A stretch of 32,169 bases of DNA from positions 1-32,169 of the forward strand of contig JALEHL010000098.1 of NCBI GenBank assembly GCA_022770665.1, in the 5' to 3' direction. The notes below the pieces were generated by a model that worked only from the letters and a program-made list of their open reading frames with translations, ran no database searches and was not told where the DNA came from. A program made the position numbers and the translations under genes. This stretch comes from Bacillota bacterium (GTDB lineage: Bacteria; Bacillota; Clostridia; Peptostreptococcales; Anaerovoracaceae). Positions 1 to 8,798 of this stretch are shown here, in pieces. The first letter of the stretch is position 1, and the number at the start of each line of letters is the position of its first letter.

Positions 1-1
1 T

Positions 2-1330
2 TATGACTTTGGTTACGACTATGGATACAGCTACGGATACGGCTCGAACAGCTATGGCAGCACGGTGCGCATTCAGAACGGTAAGCTGCTGAACAAGAAC
101 TATACCCCGTCGGATAAGAAAACCTGGGGTGACGGCACCAAATCCCACTTCATGACCGACGGCAGAGGTAATATCAGCCAGATTCAGTGGAGTGACAAGG
201 GTTTTACCGGTACTTTGAGCCTGCCGGGTCTGAAATCCATGAAGCTACTGTCTTCCCACAGCAACAGCTATACAGCAGTGGATCTGTCCGGCTGCACCAG
301 CCTGGAAAAAGTGTATCTGTATAATAACGATATTGAAACCCTGGATCTGACAAACTGCTATAAAGCATGGTATGTCCGGGCGAAAAACAATCCGATGAAA
401 TCGGCAACCCTGTATGTCAACGGGCGGAACCGGACCATCGAGGCCGGCAACCACGGTACCTTCTATTTCACGCTGGATACCCGCTATAAGGATTCTGCCC
501 TGTCCCTGTATTCGAAACCGGAAATCGGCTACAAGGTACAGGGAATCTACAGCACCGGCACAGGCAGCCGTCTGTCATCGAAAGCGACCTGGCATTTTAC
601 ACCGGCTGCAGCAGGATACCAGATCCGTTTCACACTGGATCCGGACAGCTATAAATACACCCTGAATCCAGGCGACTCCTCCGATGCGAAACTGCCATAT
701 ATTCAGGCCGCGGCCAGACGGCTTGAAGCGCTGGGCTACTACAGCCCGTCTGTTTCCTATGTGTCTTCCAGCTATTATGGAACACAGTCCACGGGCAGCA
801 CTGCCGGATCAGAAACCAGCTATAACGAGGCAATGCAGGAAGCTGCCATCCGGTTCCAGGTGGTCAATGACTTGCCGAATACCGGCGTGATTGATCAGGA
901 AACCTGGTCCAGGCTCTTCAGCACCTCCGCAGAACCTATGGTGCCGGACTATGATTATCCGCAGATTCTGGCCGACTATCAGGCCCGCAAAGCAGCAGAG
1001 TCTGCAGCGGAAGAAGCACTTTCCCTGGTAACGGTAAACGCGTCCTCCGCTACAGGAAAAACAGCTTCCGGCAAAGGATATCTGCAGATCACCTGGTCTG
1101 CAGGCGGCATCGGTCTGCCGGAAGATGTGGACGGTTATGAAGTATGGAAATCCACATCGATGGAAACCGGATACCAGTTGGCCTTCTCTACCGCGAAGAA
1201 TTCCTACCGGAACACTTCCGGCCTGAAGAAAGGAACCCGCTACTACTACAAAGTCCGTGCATACAAGCAGGTCGGCGAGAAGCGGATCTACTCCCCATGG
1301 TCCAATGTAACATACAAAATATCTAAATAA
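2..1330 (+). CDS. Secreted surface protein, 3' end (LRR-like, peptidoglycan-binding, Fn3)
   Basis: The reading frame is open from the window edge, so only the last 442 residues are seen. It starts with a Tyr/Gly-rich linker. About residues 70-125 look like a degenerate leucine-rich repeat (pattern LSGCTSLEKVYLYNN followed by DLTNC). About residues 230-306 fit a PG_binding_1 domain (AAARRLEALGYY, then AAIRFQ and GVIDQETWSRLF). An Ala/Glu-rich linker leads to a C-terminal fibronectin type III-like domain (about 345-442) with VDGYEVWKS, GTRYYYKVRAY and a final PWSNV. This architecture is usual for extracellular wall-bound proteins of Clostridia. No C-terminal sorting signal is present, so attachment may rest on the peptidoglycan-binding domain or on missing upstream parts. 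The ligand is unknown. Confidence 0.8.
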   Translation, partial: YDFGYDYGYSYGYGSNSYGSTVRIQNGKLLNKNYTPSDKKTWGDGTKSHFMTDGRGNISQIQWSDKGFTGTLSLPGLKSMKLLSSHSNSYTAVDLSGCTSLEKVYLYNNDIETLDLTNCYKAWYVRAKNNPMKSATLYVNGRNRTIEAGNHGTFYFTLDTRYKDSALSLYSKPEIGYKVQGIYSTGTGSRLSSKATWHFTPAAAGYQIRFTLDPDSYKYTLNPGDSSDAKLPYIQAAARRLEALGYYSPSVSYVSSSYYGTQSTGSTAGSETSYNEAMQEAAIRFQVVNDLPNTGVIDQETWSRLFSTSAEPMVPDYDYPQILADYQARKAAESAAEEALSLVTVNASSATGKTASGKGYLQITWSAGGIGLPEDVDGYEVWKSTSMETGYQLAFSTAKNSYRNTSGLKKGTRYYYKVRAYKQVGEKRIYSPWSNVTYKISK

Positions 1331-1351
1331 ACAATCCAATGATCATTTTTT

Positions 1352-1390
1352 AAACGCTGCTGCCGGGCACAGACCGTCAGCAGCGTTTAA
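1352..1390 (+). terminator. Stem-loop after the surface-protein gene
   Basis: An 11-bp perfect stem (1352-1362 with 1378-1388, AAACGCTGCTG/CAGCAGCGTTT) encloses a 15-nt loop 21 bp after the stop codon. The following tract is only moderately T-rich, so intrinsic termination is likely but not textbook. Confidence 0.65.
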
Positions 1391-1433
1391 TTTGAGCGAG
1401 CTTGGTTCGTCATCGTCAACCAGGATGCGTTAC

Positions 1434-1478
1434 TAAAAAATAAAAGGAGCAGTCTCAGTCCGTGAAACCACTCCTTTT
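1434..1478 (-). terminator. Terminator of thrS
   Basis: On the minus strand an AAAAGGAG/CTCCTTTT stem (1471-1478 with 1442-1449) is followed by a T-rich run ending near 1434. It lies about 90 bp after the thrS stop and faces the preceding gene's stem-loop, as expected between convergent genes. Confidence 0.65.
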
Positions 1479-1523
1479 GGTTTTTATCGTTTCCGTTGTA
1501 CCACAGCCCGCTCCGCACAATAA

Positions 1524-1560
1524 CATGCACACCATGCACACCATGCGCACCGTGCCGTGC
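1524..1560. repeat. 9-bp tandem repeat in the thrS 3' region
   Basis: Three near-perfect copies of CATGCACAC (the last with one change) run into CGTGCCGTGCC. The array sits between the thrS stop codon and its terminator, so it would be transcribed. No coding role is apparent. Confidence 0.7.
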
Positions 1561-1568
1561 CACGTATC

Positions 1569-3314
1569 TTACATTTCCTTCAGTGCAATTTCCGCCAGCA
1601 GCTTTTCAGCGAAATCTTCCACCGGCATTTCGCCTAGCTCGCCCACTTTGGCACTGCGGACAGTCACCGTGCCGGATTCCATCTCCTTTTCGCCGATGAC
1701 GCAGAGATAGTTGACTCTCTCGTTTCTTCCCTGACGCAGCTTGTAACCGATCTTCTCATTGCGGACATCCAGCTCTACGCGAAGTCCCAGTTCCTCCAGA
1801 CGATTCTTGACTTCTTCCGCATACGGTGCGAATTTCTCCGTTACCGTCAGCAGACGAACCTGTACCGGAGCCAGCCACAGAGGGAACTTACCTGCGCAGT
1901 GTTCGGTCAGGATACCGATGAACCGTTCGATCGAACCGAAGATTACACGGTGAATCATGATCGGACGGTGCTTCTCGCCGTCGGCGCCGATATAGGTCAG
2001 ATCAAACCGCTGCGGCATCTGCATATCCAGCTGAATCGTTCCGCACTGCCATGTACGGCCGATGGAATCCTGCAGATGGAAATCCAGCTTCGGACCATAG
2101 AACGCGCCGTCTCCTTCGTTGATCACGAACGGCACGCCCATTTCCTCGATGGCGCTGCGCAGTGCGTTTTCTGCCATCTCCCATTCTTCGTCGGTACCCA
2201 TGGAGTCCTCCGGACGGGTGGACAGTTCCACATGATATTCAAATCCGAACATCTTGTATACATCATCGCAGAACTTTGCAACTTCCTTGATCTCATCGTT
2301 CACCTGCTCCGGCAGCATGAAGATATGCGCATCATCCTGCGTAAAAGTTCTCACACGCATCAGGCCGTGAAGCGCACCCGACAGCTCGTGACGATGCACC
2401 TGTCCCAGTTCGCCGCAGCGGATCGGGAACTCGCGGTAGGACCACATTTTTCTCTTGTAGACCAGCATGGCGCCAGGGCAGTTCATCGGTTTGATCGCAT
2501 AGTCTTCATCGTCAATTTTAGTAAAATACATATTATCCTTATAGTGATCCCAGTGGCCGGACGTTCTCCAGAGATGCTCATTCAGAATCAGCGGCGTCTT
2601 GATCTCCTGATAGCCTCTCTTGCGGTGCTCTTCGCGCCAGAAAGCTTCCAGTTCATTGCGGATGATCATGCCCTTCGGCAGGAAAAACGGGAATCCAGGT
2701 CCCTCCTCCGTCAGCATGAACAGATCCATTTCCTTGCCGATCTTGCGGTGATCCCGCTTCTTTGCCTCTTCCATCTTCGTGATATAGGCATCCAGTTCTT
2801 CCTGAGTCGGGAAAGCAGTCGCATAAATTCTCTGCAGCATCTGCCGGTTGGAGTCGCCTCTCCAGTAAGCGCCTGCGACACTCATCAGCTTGAAAGCCCT
2901 GATCTTCCCGGTAGATTCCATATGCGGTCCGGCACACAGATCCACGAAATCTCCCTGCCGGTAGAAGGAGATGACCGCGTCCTCCGGCAGATCCTGAATC
3001 AGTTCCACCTTATACGGCTCTTCTCTTTCCTCCATAAACTGGATGGCTTCTTCCCGAGGGAGTTCAAACCGTTCCAGAGGATAATTCGCCTGTACGATTT
3101 TTTTCATTTCTTTCTGGATTTTCGGGAAGTCTTCTTCCGTAAACTTGTGCTCGGAGTCCAGATCGTAATAAAATCCGTTATCAATTGCCGGTCCGATGGC
3201 CAGTTTCGTATCCGGCCACAGGCGCTTGATTGCCTGCGCCATGATATGAGACGCCGTATGTCTGTAATCGTGTCTTACCTGCTCATCTTCCCAGTTTAAT
3301 TTTTCTTTTGCCAT
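1569..3314 (-). CDS. thrS: Threonine--tRNA ligase lacking the TGS domain
   Basis: Charges tRNA-Thr with threonine in the cytoplasm. The 581-residue protein starts directly with the second additional (editing) domain: HxxxH is H19-H23, and the CAGPH segment lies near residue 127. The class II catalytic core follows with NCPGAM (a zinc-ligand Cys), the motif 2 region RHELSGALHGLMRVRTFTQDD, motif 3 in HRVIFGSIERFIG, and a C-terminal anticodon-binding domain. Family members such as the E. coli and B. subtilis enzymes are about 640 residues with an N-terminal TGS domain that is absent here. The start is firm: AAAGGTGA stands at proper distance from the ATG. The 139-bp leader shows no T-box signature. 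Confidence 0.97.
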   Translation of the reverse strand: MAKEKLNWEDEQVRHDYRHTASHIMAQAIKRLWPDTKLAIGPAIDNGFYYDLDSEHKFTEEDFPKIQKEMKKIVQANYPLERFELPREEAIQFMEEREEPYKVELIQDLPEDAVISFYRQGDFVDLCAGPHMESTGKIRAFKLMSVAGAYWRGDSNRQMLQRIYATAFPTQEELDAYITKMEEAKKRDHRKIGKEMDLFMLTEEGPGFPFFLPKGMIIRNELEAFWREEHRKRGYQEIKTPLILNEHLWRTSGHWDHYKDNMYFTKIDDEDYAIKPMNCPGAMLVYKRKMWSYREFPIRCGELGQVHRHELSGALHGLMRVRTFTQDDAHIFMLPEQVNDEIKEVAKFCDDVYKMFGFEYHVELSTRPEDSMGTDEEWEMAENALRSAIEEMGVPFVINEGDGAFYGPKLDFHLQDSIGRTWQCGTIQLDMQMPQRFDLTYIGADGEKHRPIMIHRVIFGSIERFIGILTEHCAGKFPLWLAPVQVRLLTVTEKFAPYAEEVKNRLEELGLRVELDVRNEKIGYKLRQGRNERVNYLCVIGEKEMESGTVTVRSAKVGELGEMPVEDFAEKLLAEIALKEM

Positions 3315-3453
3315 GGCATATTCACCTTTTCTTTCTTAAATTTATTTTCATTTTTCTCAGCAAAATCGGTTCTCCCGTCAGTTTCTCTGCCGGAAGCAGC
3401 GCCCTTTTCGCCGGGGAGGCGTCTGGAATTATTTTACCGGTTCCTGCCCCGTA

Positions 3454-4890
3454 TCAGGTCCCTGGTTGACTCACCGCTTCCGGATCATCATATGCGGTTC
3501 CGGGATCCGTAGTCTCTGAACCGCCGGATGTCGGATCTGTCGGCGTCGTTCCCGGATCCGCAGCGCCTGGATCCGTGGCTCCGGGATCCGTGGTTCCAGG
3601 ATCCGTGGTTCCAGGATCCGGCGTTTCCGGATCCGTCGTGCCCGGGTCGGTGGTTCCAGGATCCGGTGTTTCCGGATCTGTCGTGCCGGGTTCTGGCGTT
3701 TCCGGATCCGTCGTGCCCGGATTCGGAGTATCTGGTCTGGAATTTTCCGTATTCTCCGCAACCTGCGTCGGGTCTTTCTGTTCACTGGTCTGCACCGGCT
3801 TTTCGCCTCTGATCTGGTTGTTATCCCGCGCTCCCTGAATTCTCACCGCAAGTTCATTGCTGATCGCTGTGACTGTGGCAGAAGGCGTATAATCTTCCTG
3901 AAGGAAGACTTCCTGATGAAGGCGGGTGGTATTGGCTGCAAGATCCTGCGGGAGCACATAAGAAACACCGTTTATGTATCCGCTGGTCACATCATATGGC
4001 CAGCCCACACTGCCCACAATATTGAATTTCGGAAGCCGCGCCGCCAGCGCAAAAATATTGTTCATATCCAGGTTTGTCTTCACCTGCGGAATCATCATAT
4101 CAATGAGGCCTTTGATTTCGCCGAAAGACATGGTCTTCATCTTGCTGAAAACAAGAGACAGAACGGTCCGCATTCTTTCGGTCCGCTTGAAGTCATCGCC
4201 GACTCCTTTCCGGATCCGGCCATAGGAAACCGCCTGCACGCCTTCCAGGGTCTGCGTTCCTGCCGCCTCTACCAGCTTGTAGTTTTCTCTTCCGATGTTT
4301 TTCGCAGTCTGAATGGTATATTTATTCAGCTGCTGGATTTCGTAGTCTTCCACGTCGACAGTGATGCCGCCCACTGCATCGACCAGATCCGCCACCGCCT
4401 TGAAGTTGACAACGACATAGTTGCTGATATTCAGATCCATGGCCTGATTCAGAGACTTCATGCTCATCTCCGGCCCGTCATACGCGCAGGCATGGGTAAT
4501 TTTATCAAATGTGGATGTGTCGCCGATTTTCAGAAAGGTGTCCCGATAGACAGAGACAACCTTCACATCATTGGTATCTTTGTTGATGCTAACGATCATG
4601 ATTGCATCGCTTCGTGTTCCCTGGATATTATCCATGTCCCGGCTGTCCACACCGAGAAGAAGGATATTGATATAACCGTCCACATCGGTAAGCGACAGAT
4701 CATAGTCCTCCGGTGTGGCCTCATGCATCTGATCCAGTGCGCTGTGCATATATCCGTAAACCACGACGCCGACGATCAGCAGCGCGAGGATCACGATCAC
4801 AGCAACCAGAAGGGTGATCTTCTTCCAGGTAGCCAGACCTCTGAACCAGTCCAGCAGACTTCTGCGGTGTTTTTTTTCTGTTCTGCTCAT
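3454..4890 (-). CDS. LytR-CpsA-Psr (LCP) family wall glycopolymer ligase
   Basis: LCP proteins transfer undecaprenyl-linked glycopolymers (teichoic acid, capsule) onto peptidoglycan at the outer membrane face. The 478-residue protein has a basic cytoplasmic N-terminus, one membrane helix (about 24-48) and an LCP domain with the family's landmarks: INILLLGVDSR, RSDAIMIVSIN, VVSVYRDTF, VDAVGGITVDV, and GRIRKGVGDDFKRTERMR with its conserved arginines. From about residue 373 it becomes a Pro/Thr/Asp/Gly tail built of DPGTT and DPETP units. It is last in the operon and overlaps the upstream ABC ATPase gene by 4 bp (ATGA). The context says it attaches the polymer exported by TagGH next door. Confidence 0.93.
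   Translation of the reverse strand: MSRTEKKHRRSLLDWFRGLATWKKITLLVAVIVILALLIVGVVVYGYMHSALDQMHEATPEDYDLSLTDVDGYINILLLGVDSRDMDNIQGTRSDAIMIVSINKDTNDVKVVSVYRDTFLKIGDTSTFDKITHACAYDGPEMSMKSLNQAMDLNISNYVVVNFKAVADLVDAVGGITVDVEDYEIQQLNKYTIQTAKNIGRENYKLVEAAGTQTLEGVQAVSYGRIRKGVGDDFKRTERMRTVLSLVFSKMKTMSFGEIKGLIDMMIPQVKTNLDMNNIFALAARLPKFNIVGSVGWPYDVTSGYINGVSYVLPQDLAANTTRLHQEVFLQEDYTPSATVTAISNELAVRIQGARDNNQIRGEKPVQTSEQKDPTQVAENTENSRPDTPNPGTTDPETPEPGTTDPETPDPGTTDPGTTDPETPDPGTTDPGTTDPGATDPGAADPGTTPTDPTSGGSETTDPGTAYDDPEAVSQPGT
3540..3735. repeat. Degenerate GGATCCG-rich repeat coding the LCP Pro/Thr/Asp tail
   Basis: Irregular direct repeats related to GGTTCCAGGATCCG and GTCGTGCCCGGATCCG encode alternating DPGTT and DPETPDPG units in the LCP protein. 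The repeats are 3-bp multiples and keep the frame, so the tail length can vary without loss of the catalytic domain. Confidence 0.85.
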
Positions 4891-5678
4891 TGTTCAAATA
4901 TTCCCTTACCCTTTCCTTTTTTCCTGGCTGAATCTTTTTCCAGCAGATCGTTGTAAAAATCAACTGCCTCTTCGATGCTGCTGTCAAACAGCAGTTTTCC
5001 TTGCCGCATTACCATGCCCCGCCTGCAGAAAGATTTCGCCACACCGGTGGAATGGGTCACGAAAAGGAAAGTCACATCTTTTTCGCTGACGATCTCATTT
5101 ATTTTTTCCGTACATTTCTTTTTAAATTCATTGTCACCCACGCTAAGCGCTTCATCGACAATCAGAATCTCCGGTTTGATGCTCACATTGATGGCAAACC
5201 CCAGGCGCGCCTTCATCCCGCTGGAATAGGTCCGCACCGGCTGATCGATATAATCGCTGAGGTCTGCAAATTCCACGATTGACGGCTCCAGTTCCCGGAT
5301 TTCTTCCTCTTTCATGCCCATCAGCTGCCCCCGGAAATAGATATTTTCCCGTCCGGTAAATTCCGGATCGAATCCTGCCGTCAGCTCCAGCAGCGCGCTG
5401 ACCCTGCCGTTGACTGTGATCTCGCCGCTGGTCGGATACGCTACGCCTGTGATCATCTTCAGAATCGTGGATTTTCCCGCACCGTTCTTTCCCAGCAGAG
5501 CGACGGACTCGCCCCGCCGGATCTGAAAGGACAGATCATTGACCGCAACCATCTTTTTATATTTGGCCTTTTTCGAAAAAACCGCCTTCAGACGTTGCCG
5601 ATCATTGGCAAACAGCTTATAGGACTTGGTGACATGCTTAAACTCTATTACAATATCATTCTTTTTTTCTTCACTCAT
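4887..5678 (-). CDS. tagH: Glycopolymer ABC exporter, ATPase subunit (TagH/Wzt type)
   Basis: ATPase of a two-component ABC-2 exporter that flips lipid-linked wall polymer to the outer face. The 263 residues carry Walker A LLGKNGAGKST (about 58-68), a Q-loop region, signature YSSGMKARLGFA (about 150) and Walker B EILIVDEA followed by the switch His in FLFVTHS. The N-terminal HVTKSYKLF and the motif GFDPEFTGRENIYFRG are typical of the TagH/RfbE/Wzt branch. It lacks the long C-terminal extension of B. subtilis TagH, so it is the short form. The permease partner lies 30 bp upstream, and the 3' end overlaps the LCP gene. Confidence 0.9.
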   Translation of the reverse strand: MSEEKKNDIVIEFKHVTKSYKLFANDRQRLKAVFSKKAKYKKMVAVNDLSFQIRRGESVALLGKNGAGKSTILKMITGVAYPTSGEITVNGRVSALLELTAGFDPEFTGRENIYFRGQLMGMKEEEIRELEPSIVEFADLSDYIDQPVRTYSSGMKARLGFAINVSIKPEILIVDEALSVGDNEFKKKCTEKINEIVSEKDVTFLFVTHSTGVAKSFCRRGMVMRQGKLLFDSSIEEAVDFYNDLLEKDSARKKGKGKGIFEQ

Positions 5679-5708
5679 ATCGTACCTGCGTTCCTTCCTG
5701 CCTCTCTT

Positions 5709-6512
5709 TTAAAGCACATCCGGAATGTCTTTCTTCAGCTTGCTGTAGGACCATACTGCCAGACACAGCATGACCAGATAGACGATGGCGAAATTCATCA
5801 GCTGCTGCGGATCCTCCCAGAACCACTGCTGATGAATCAGCGCATTCCGGTAACCGTTAACCACAATCGTCACGGGATTGAACAGCAGAATATTCCGGAT
5901 CCACTGCTGATCAATGGCATTGGCATCATACAGAATGCCGGACAGCCAGAACAGCGCCTGGGTCAGGGATTTCACGAGATTCAGAAAATCGCGGCTGATG
6001 GAGGAAAGCACCCCGGCAAACAGCCCCCAGGCGGTGAAAAACAGAAACATCATCGCCATGTACAGCGGAATCTGCAGATAATACACAGTCGGATAGTATC
6101 CGAACAGCATATAGATCACAATCATGATCACCACAAGACCCATATGTGTCACCAGGTTTCCCATGCTGACAAAGGTCGGGATCGTGGAGACCGGGAATTT
6201 GATCTTGGTCACCAGATACTTGTACCGGCGGATGGATCCGGCGCCTCCGGTGATCATGTCCCGCATATAAAACCACGGGATCATACCTGCGATCAGCCAC
6301 AGAAAAAACGGATAGCCGTCCACATCACCGCCTTTTCGCAGTCCGACAGAAAAAGCAAACCAGAAGACAAAGATCAGAATAGCCGGCCGGATAATCGCCC
6401 AGCCCATGCCGAGCACGCCGCCATACGCTTTTTTCATATCGGCCTTTGCCAGCTGCACCAGCTGCTTTCTGTAGTCAATATGATCTTTTACGATTTCTTT
6501 CAGTGTATTCAA
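5709..6512 (-). CDS. tagG: Glycopolymer ABC exporter, permease subunit (TagG type)
   Basis: Membrane half of the TagGH-type exporter. The 267-residue ABC-2 protein has about six hydrophobic helices, the N-terminal amphipathic stretch LVQLAKADMKKAYGGVLGMGWAIIRP typical in pattern of TagG/Wzm proteins, the PWFYMRD turn, and a C-terminal LFNPVTIVVNGYRN segment. Translation appears to start with TTG overlapping the TGA of the upstream gene (TTGA), with GGAGAGGAA before it, which indicates translational coupling. TagG is the closest named family, but the polymer carried here need not be a classical teichoic acid. Confidence 0.88.
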   Translation of the reverse strand: MNTLKEIVKDHIDYRKQLVQLAKADMKKAYGGVLGMGWAIIRPAILIFVFWFAFSVGLRKGGDVDGYPFFLWLIAGMIPWFYMRDMITGGAGSIRRYKYLVTKIKFPVSTIPTFVSMGNLVTHMGLVVIMIVIYMLFGYYPTVYYLQIPLYMAMMFLFFTAWGLFAGVLSSISRDFLNLVKSLTQALFWLSGILYDANAIDQQWIRNILLFNPVTIVVNGYRNALIHQQWFWEDPQQLMNFAIVYLVMLCLAVWSYSKLKKDIPDVL

Positions 6513-8797
6513 ATTGTTTCCTCTCCATTTTTCTCTGCGGTATTTTTTCTCGGAGGCCGGTTCGGAAGATGTACCAGCGTCCGGTTTGGCGTAACGTCAT
6601 ACCCATAGAGACGTTTCTTTCCTTCCAGCTTATACAGCAGATAATCCCTGGTCTTCTCGGTGTATTTCTCTACAGCCGGATAGTCCGGGAACCGGTTGAT
6701 TTCCGGGAATTTGATGCCGTCTTCTGTAATGGCCAGATCGAAACCGAAAAATTCCAGCTGCTTGATGCTGGAAGCCACTGCAAGGACCTGTGCCTTGACC
6801 TGCTCCCAGTTCGGCAGATATCCTTCGATCGGCACGCCGGTATCCGGATGGACCGGACAGTCTTCGATGGAACCGTCCATGACAATCTTCGCATCATAGA
6901 AATGTCCAGTGTCCACATCGATGTGGGCCGTCATGCCGCCGGCACCCACATTGTCCACAGCGCCGGTCTTTTTGGAGCCGAAACGGACATAAGCATTGCC
7001 GATCTGCGGTGTTTTTCCATCTTTTTTAAATACCAGCATCCGGACTGTATTTACCGATCCGTCATAAATCTTTTTCAGCATCGGATGCATATTGATGTAT
7101 TCTGTGACCAGATACTGGTTATTGATGTCTTCCAGAATATCCAGCACCTGCTGGCGGGTCACATCTTCGTAATTCAGCTGATATTTCCCGTTCTCGCAGG
7201 TGAATTTATAGAATCCGTCTCCATGAGAGCCCTCATCCGGCTTCAGCGCCAGCACACCTTTTTCTTCCACAAGGCGGAAGATTTCATCAAAGGTATTGGT
7301 ATATCCCTCCGGCAGATCCATCATGGAGATCACCTTATTATTTCCGTTTTTGCAGATGATATGGTAGTAATATTCCGGGAAACACTCGTTGTAATCGGAA
7401 CATACATATTTGACCGTAATCTTGTCTTCCATCCATTTGCGGTACTTCGGATTGATGTGACGAAGCCACTTGTATTCAAAATCTGAGATGTATTCGCTGT
7501 AGTTCTCCTCTGTGATGCCGTACTGCGCCAGCCGGTAAGACAGGAATCCATGGCGGTACGCCCACATCTTTTCCCGGAATGTGGCATCCCTGTTCGACCG
7601 GAAGTCCTGCCATACCTGTCCGATCCACTTGACAGAAAGGTACGGAACCAGACCTTTCGGATAGAACGTGCGGGCAAATTTCACACGGATCTTCCGCTTC
7701 ACTTTTTTCCATCCTCTGCGAAGCCGCGTTCCCTCTTTCGCGTAGGCTTCTTTTTTCTGAGCCACCTTCTGCTCCAGATAAGCTGAAGTCTCACGGCTGA
7801 ACGGCTGGCAGGTCGGATACTCCGGATGATTAATCATCCGCATGATCTTGAATCCATCCTCGTTGATGACGATCTCCGCGCCGAAAAATTCCAGCTGCGG
7901 TACGAAAATGCAGAGATCATGCAGTGTCCTGGTGATGTCGTCCCAGAACGGTATCGGCCTGCCGCAGCAGGTTCCCGTCCTGACATCCACGGTCTCTTCC
8001 CGCTGTTCTGTCACTTTCTCTGTATCATCCACATCCTCTTCTTCCAGACTGTCGGCTCTGGCCTGCGCCAGAGATTTCAGCGGTTTCAGCTCATATGCAT
8101 CATATCGGAAGAAACCGTCCCCAATGACCGGATTATCTCCTTCCGCGTTAAATACGATCAGATTTAGCACACCGTGATTCACATTGGCGCCAGTGCGGAC
8201 CTTCTCCTTGATCACGATGGTGGAGCGATATTCGCTCATCCGGCTGATCAGCTGTTCTTCTGTCATTTTTTCATCATCAAACCAGAAGCCGTCTTCCCGA
8301 TATGCGATGGTGCTGGCAGAAATACCATTGGCCGGTGCAATGGTCACTTCTCCCTTTTCCCGGATCAGCGCGAGGACGTCATCAAAAGTATCACCCGCCT
8401 TGTCATCATACAGCGGAATAATCATCACCTCGTCATACCGCTTGCTGATCTGATAGTACAGGGCCGGCATACACCAGCGGAACGGCTTGAAGATTGTGTG
8501 TACCGTCACCTTATCGGTGATCCATTTGCTGTAGGTTCCGTTCAGAGGGCGCAGATAGGCATAATCCTTCGCGGAAATGTAGTCACCCACATTTTCTTCA
8601 TTGATTCCAAGTTTATCCACCTGCTCCGGCATGAATCCGTGCCGGATGGCCCAGCGGGTTTCTTTTCTGCTGTATCCGTAATCCCTGGTATAATGTCTGT
8701 AGACCTGTCTGACCCACCTGCGCGCTTCACCGCCGGTAAATCCTCTTGACGTCGGTCCCAGAGCAAGTGCATTCACTACTAATTTCTTCAGTCCCAT
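6509..8797 (-). CDS. Tandem sugar-transfer-associated ATP-grasp protein (one domain degenerate)
   Basis: A 762-residue cytoplasmic protein made of two copies of the ATP-grasp family found in polysaccharide clusters (ATPgrasp_ST type). The halves align through a repeated prologue (WAIRHGFMPEQVDKLGI / WAYRHGFLSYRLAQYGI, then YAYLRPLN / YKWLRHIN). The C-terminal half keeps the expected residues: Lys in LALKPDEGSHGDG (about 517), Arg in NTVRMLVF, Asp in FFGFDLAI (about 685) and Glu/Asn in FPEIN (about 698). In the N-terminal half these become APANGISAS, NLIVFN, FFGAEIVI and IMRMIN, so it is probably catalytically dead; it also carries an acidic insert (SLEEEDVDDTEK). The chosen ATG lies 1 bp after the upstream stop with AGGAGG before it; a longer frame from TTG at 8896 would overlap that gene by about 100 bp. 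Substrate unknown. Confidence 0.8.
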   Translation of the reverse strand: MGLKKLVVNALALGPTSRGFTGGEARRWVRQVYRHYTRDYGYSRKETRWAIRHGFMPEQVDKLGINEENVGDYISAKDYAYLRPLNGTYSKWITDKVTVHTIFKPFRWCMPALYYQISKRYDEVMIIPLYDDKAGDTFDDVLALIREKGEVTIAPANGISASTIAYREDGFWFDDEKMTEEQLISRMSEYRSTIVIKEKVRTGANVNHGVLNLIVFNAEGDNPVIGDGFFRYDAYELKPLKSLAQARADSLEEEDVDDTEKVTEQREETVDVRTGTCCGRPIPFWDDITRTLHDLCIFVPQLEFFGAEIVINEDGFKIMRMINHPEYPTCQPFSRETSAYLEQKVAQKKEAYAKEGTRLRRGWKKVKRKIRVKFARTFYPKGLVPYLSVKWIGQVWQDFRSNRDATFREKMWAYRHGFLSYRLAQYGITEENYSEYISDFEYKWLRHINPKYRKWMEDKITVKYVCSDYNECFPEYYYHIICKNGNNKVISMMDLPEGYTNTFDEIFRLVEEKGVLALKPDEGSHGDGFYKFTCENGKYQLNYEDVTRQQVLDILEDINNQYLVTEYINMHPMLKKIYDGSVNTVRMLVFKKDGKTPQIGNAYVRFGSKKTGAVDNVGAGGMTAHIDVDTGHFYDAKIVMDGSIEDCPVHPDTGVPIEGYLPNWEQVKAQVLAVASSIKQLEFFGFDLAITEDGIKFPEINRFPDYPAVEKYTEKTRDYLLYKLEGKKRLYGYDVTPNRTLVHLPNRPPRKNTAEKNGEETI

Positions 8798-8798
8798 C

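Noticed and set aside
1899-3299. Long open frame on the plus strand opposite thrS
   Set aside because: It is antisense to a firmly identified gene, has no RBS, and its protein is His/Arg/Phe-rich with no recognisable motif.
3315-3453. T-box leader for thrS
   Set aside because: No GGGTGGNACCGCG-like T-box core or antiterminator pair is visible in the leader.
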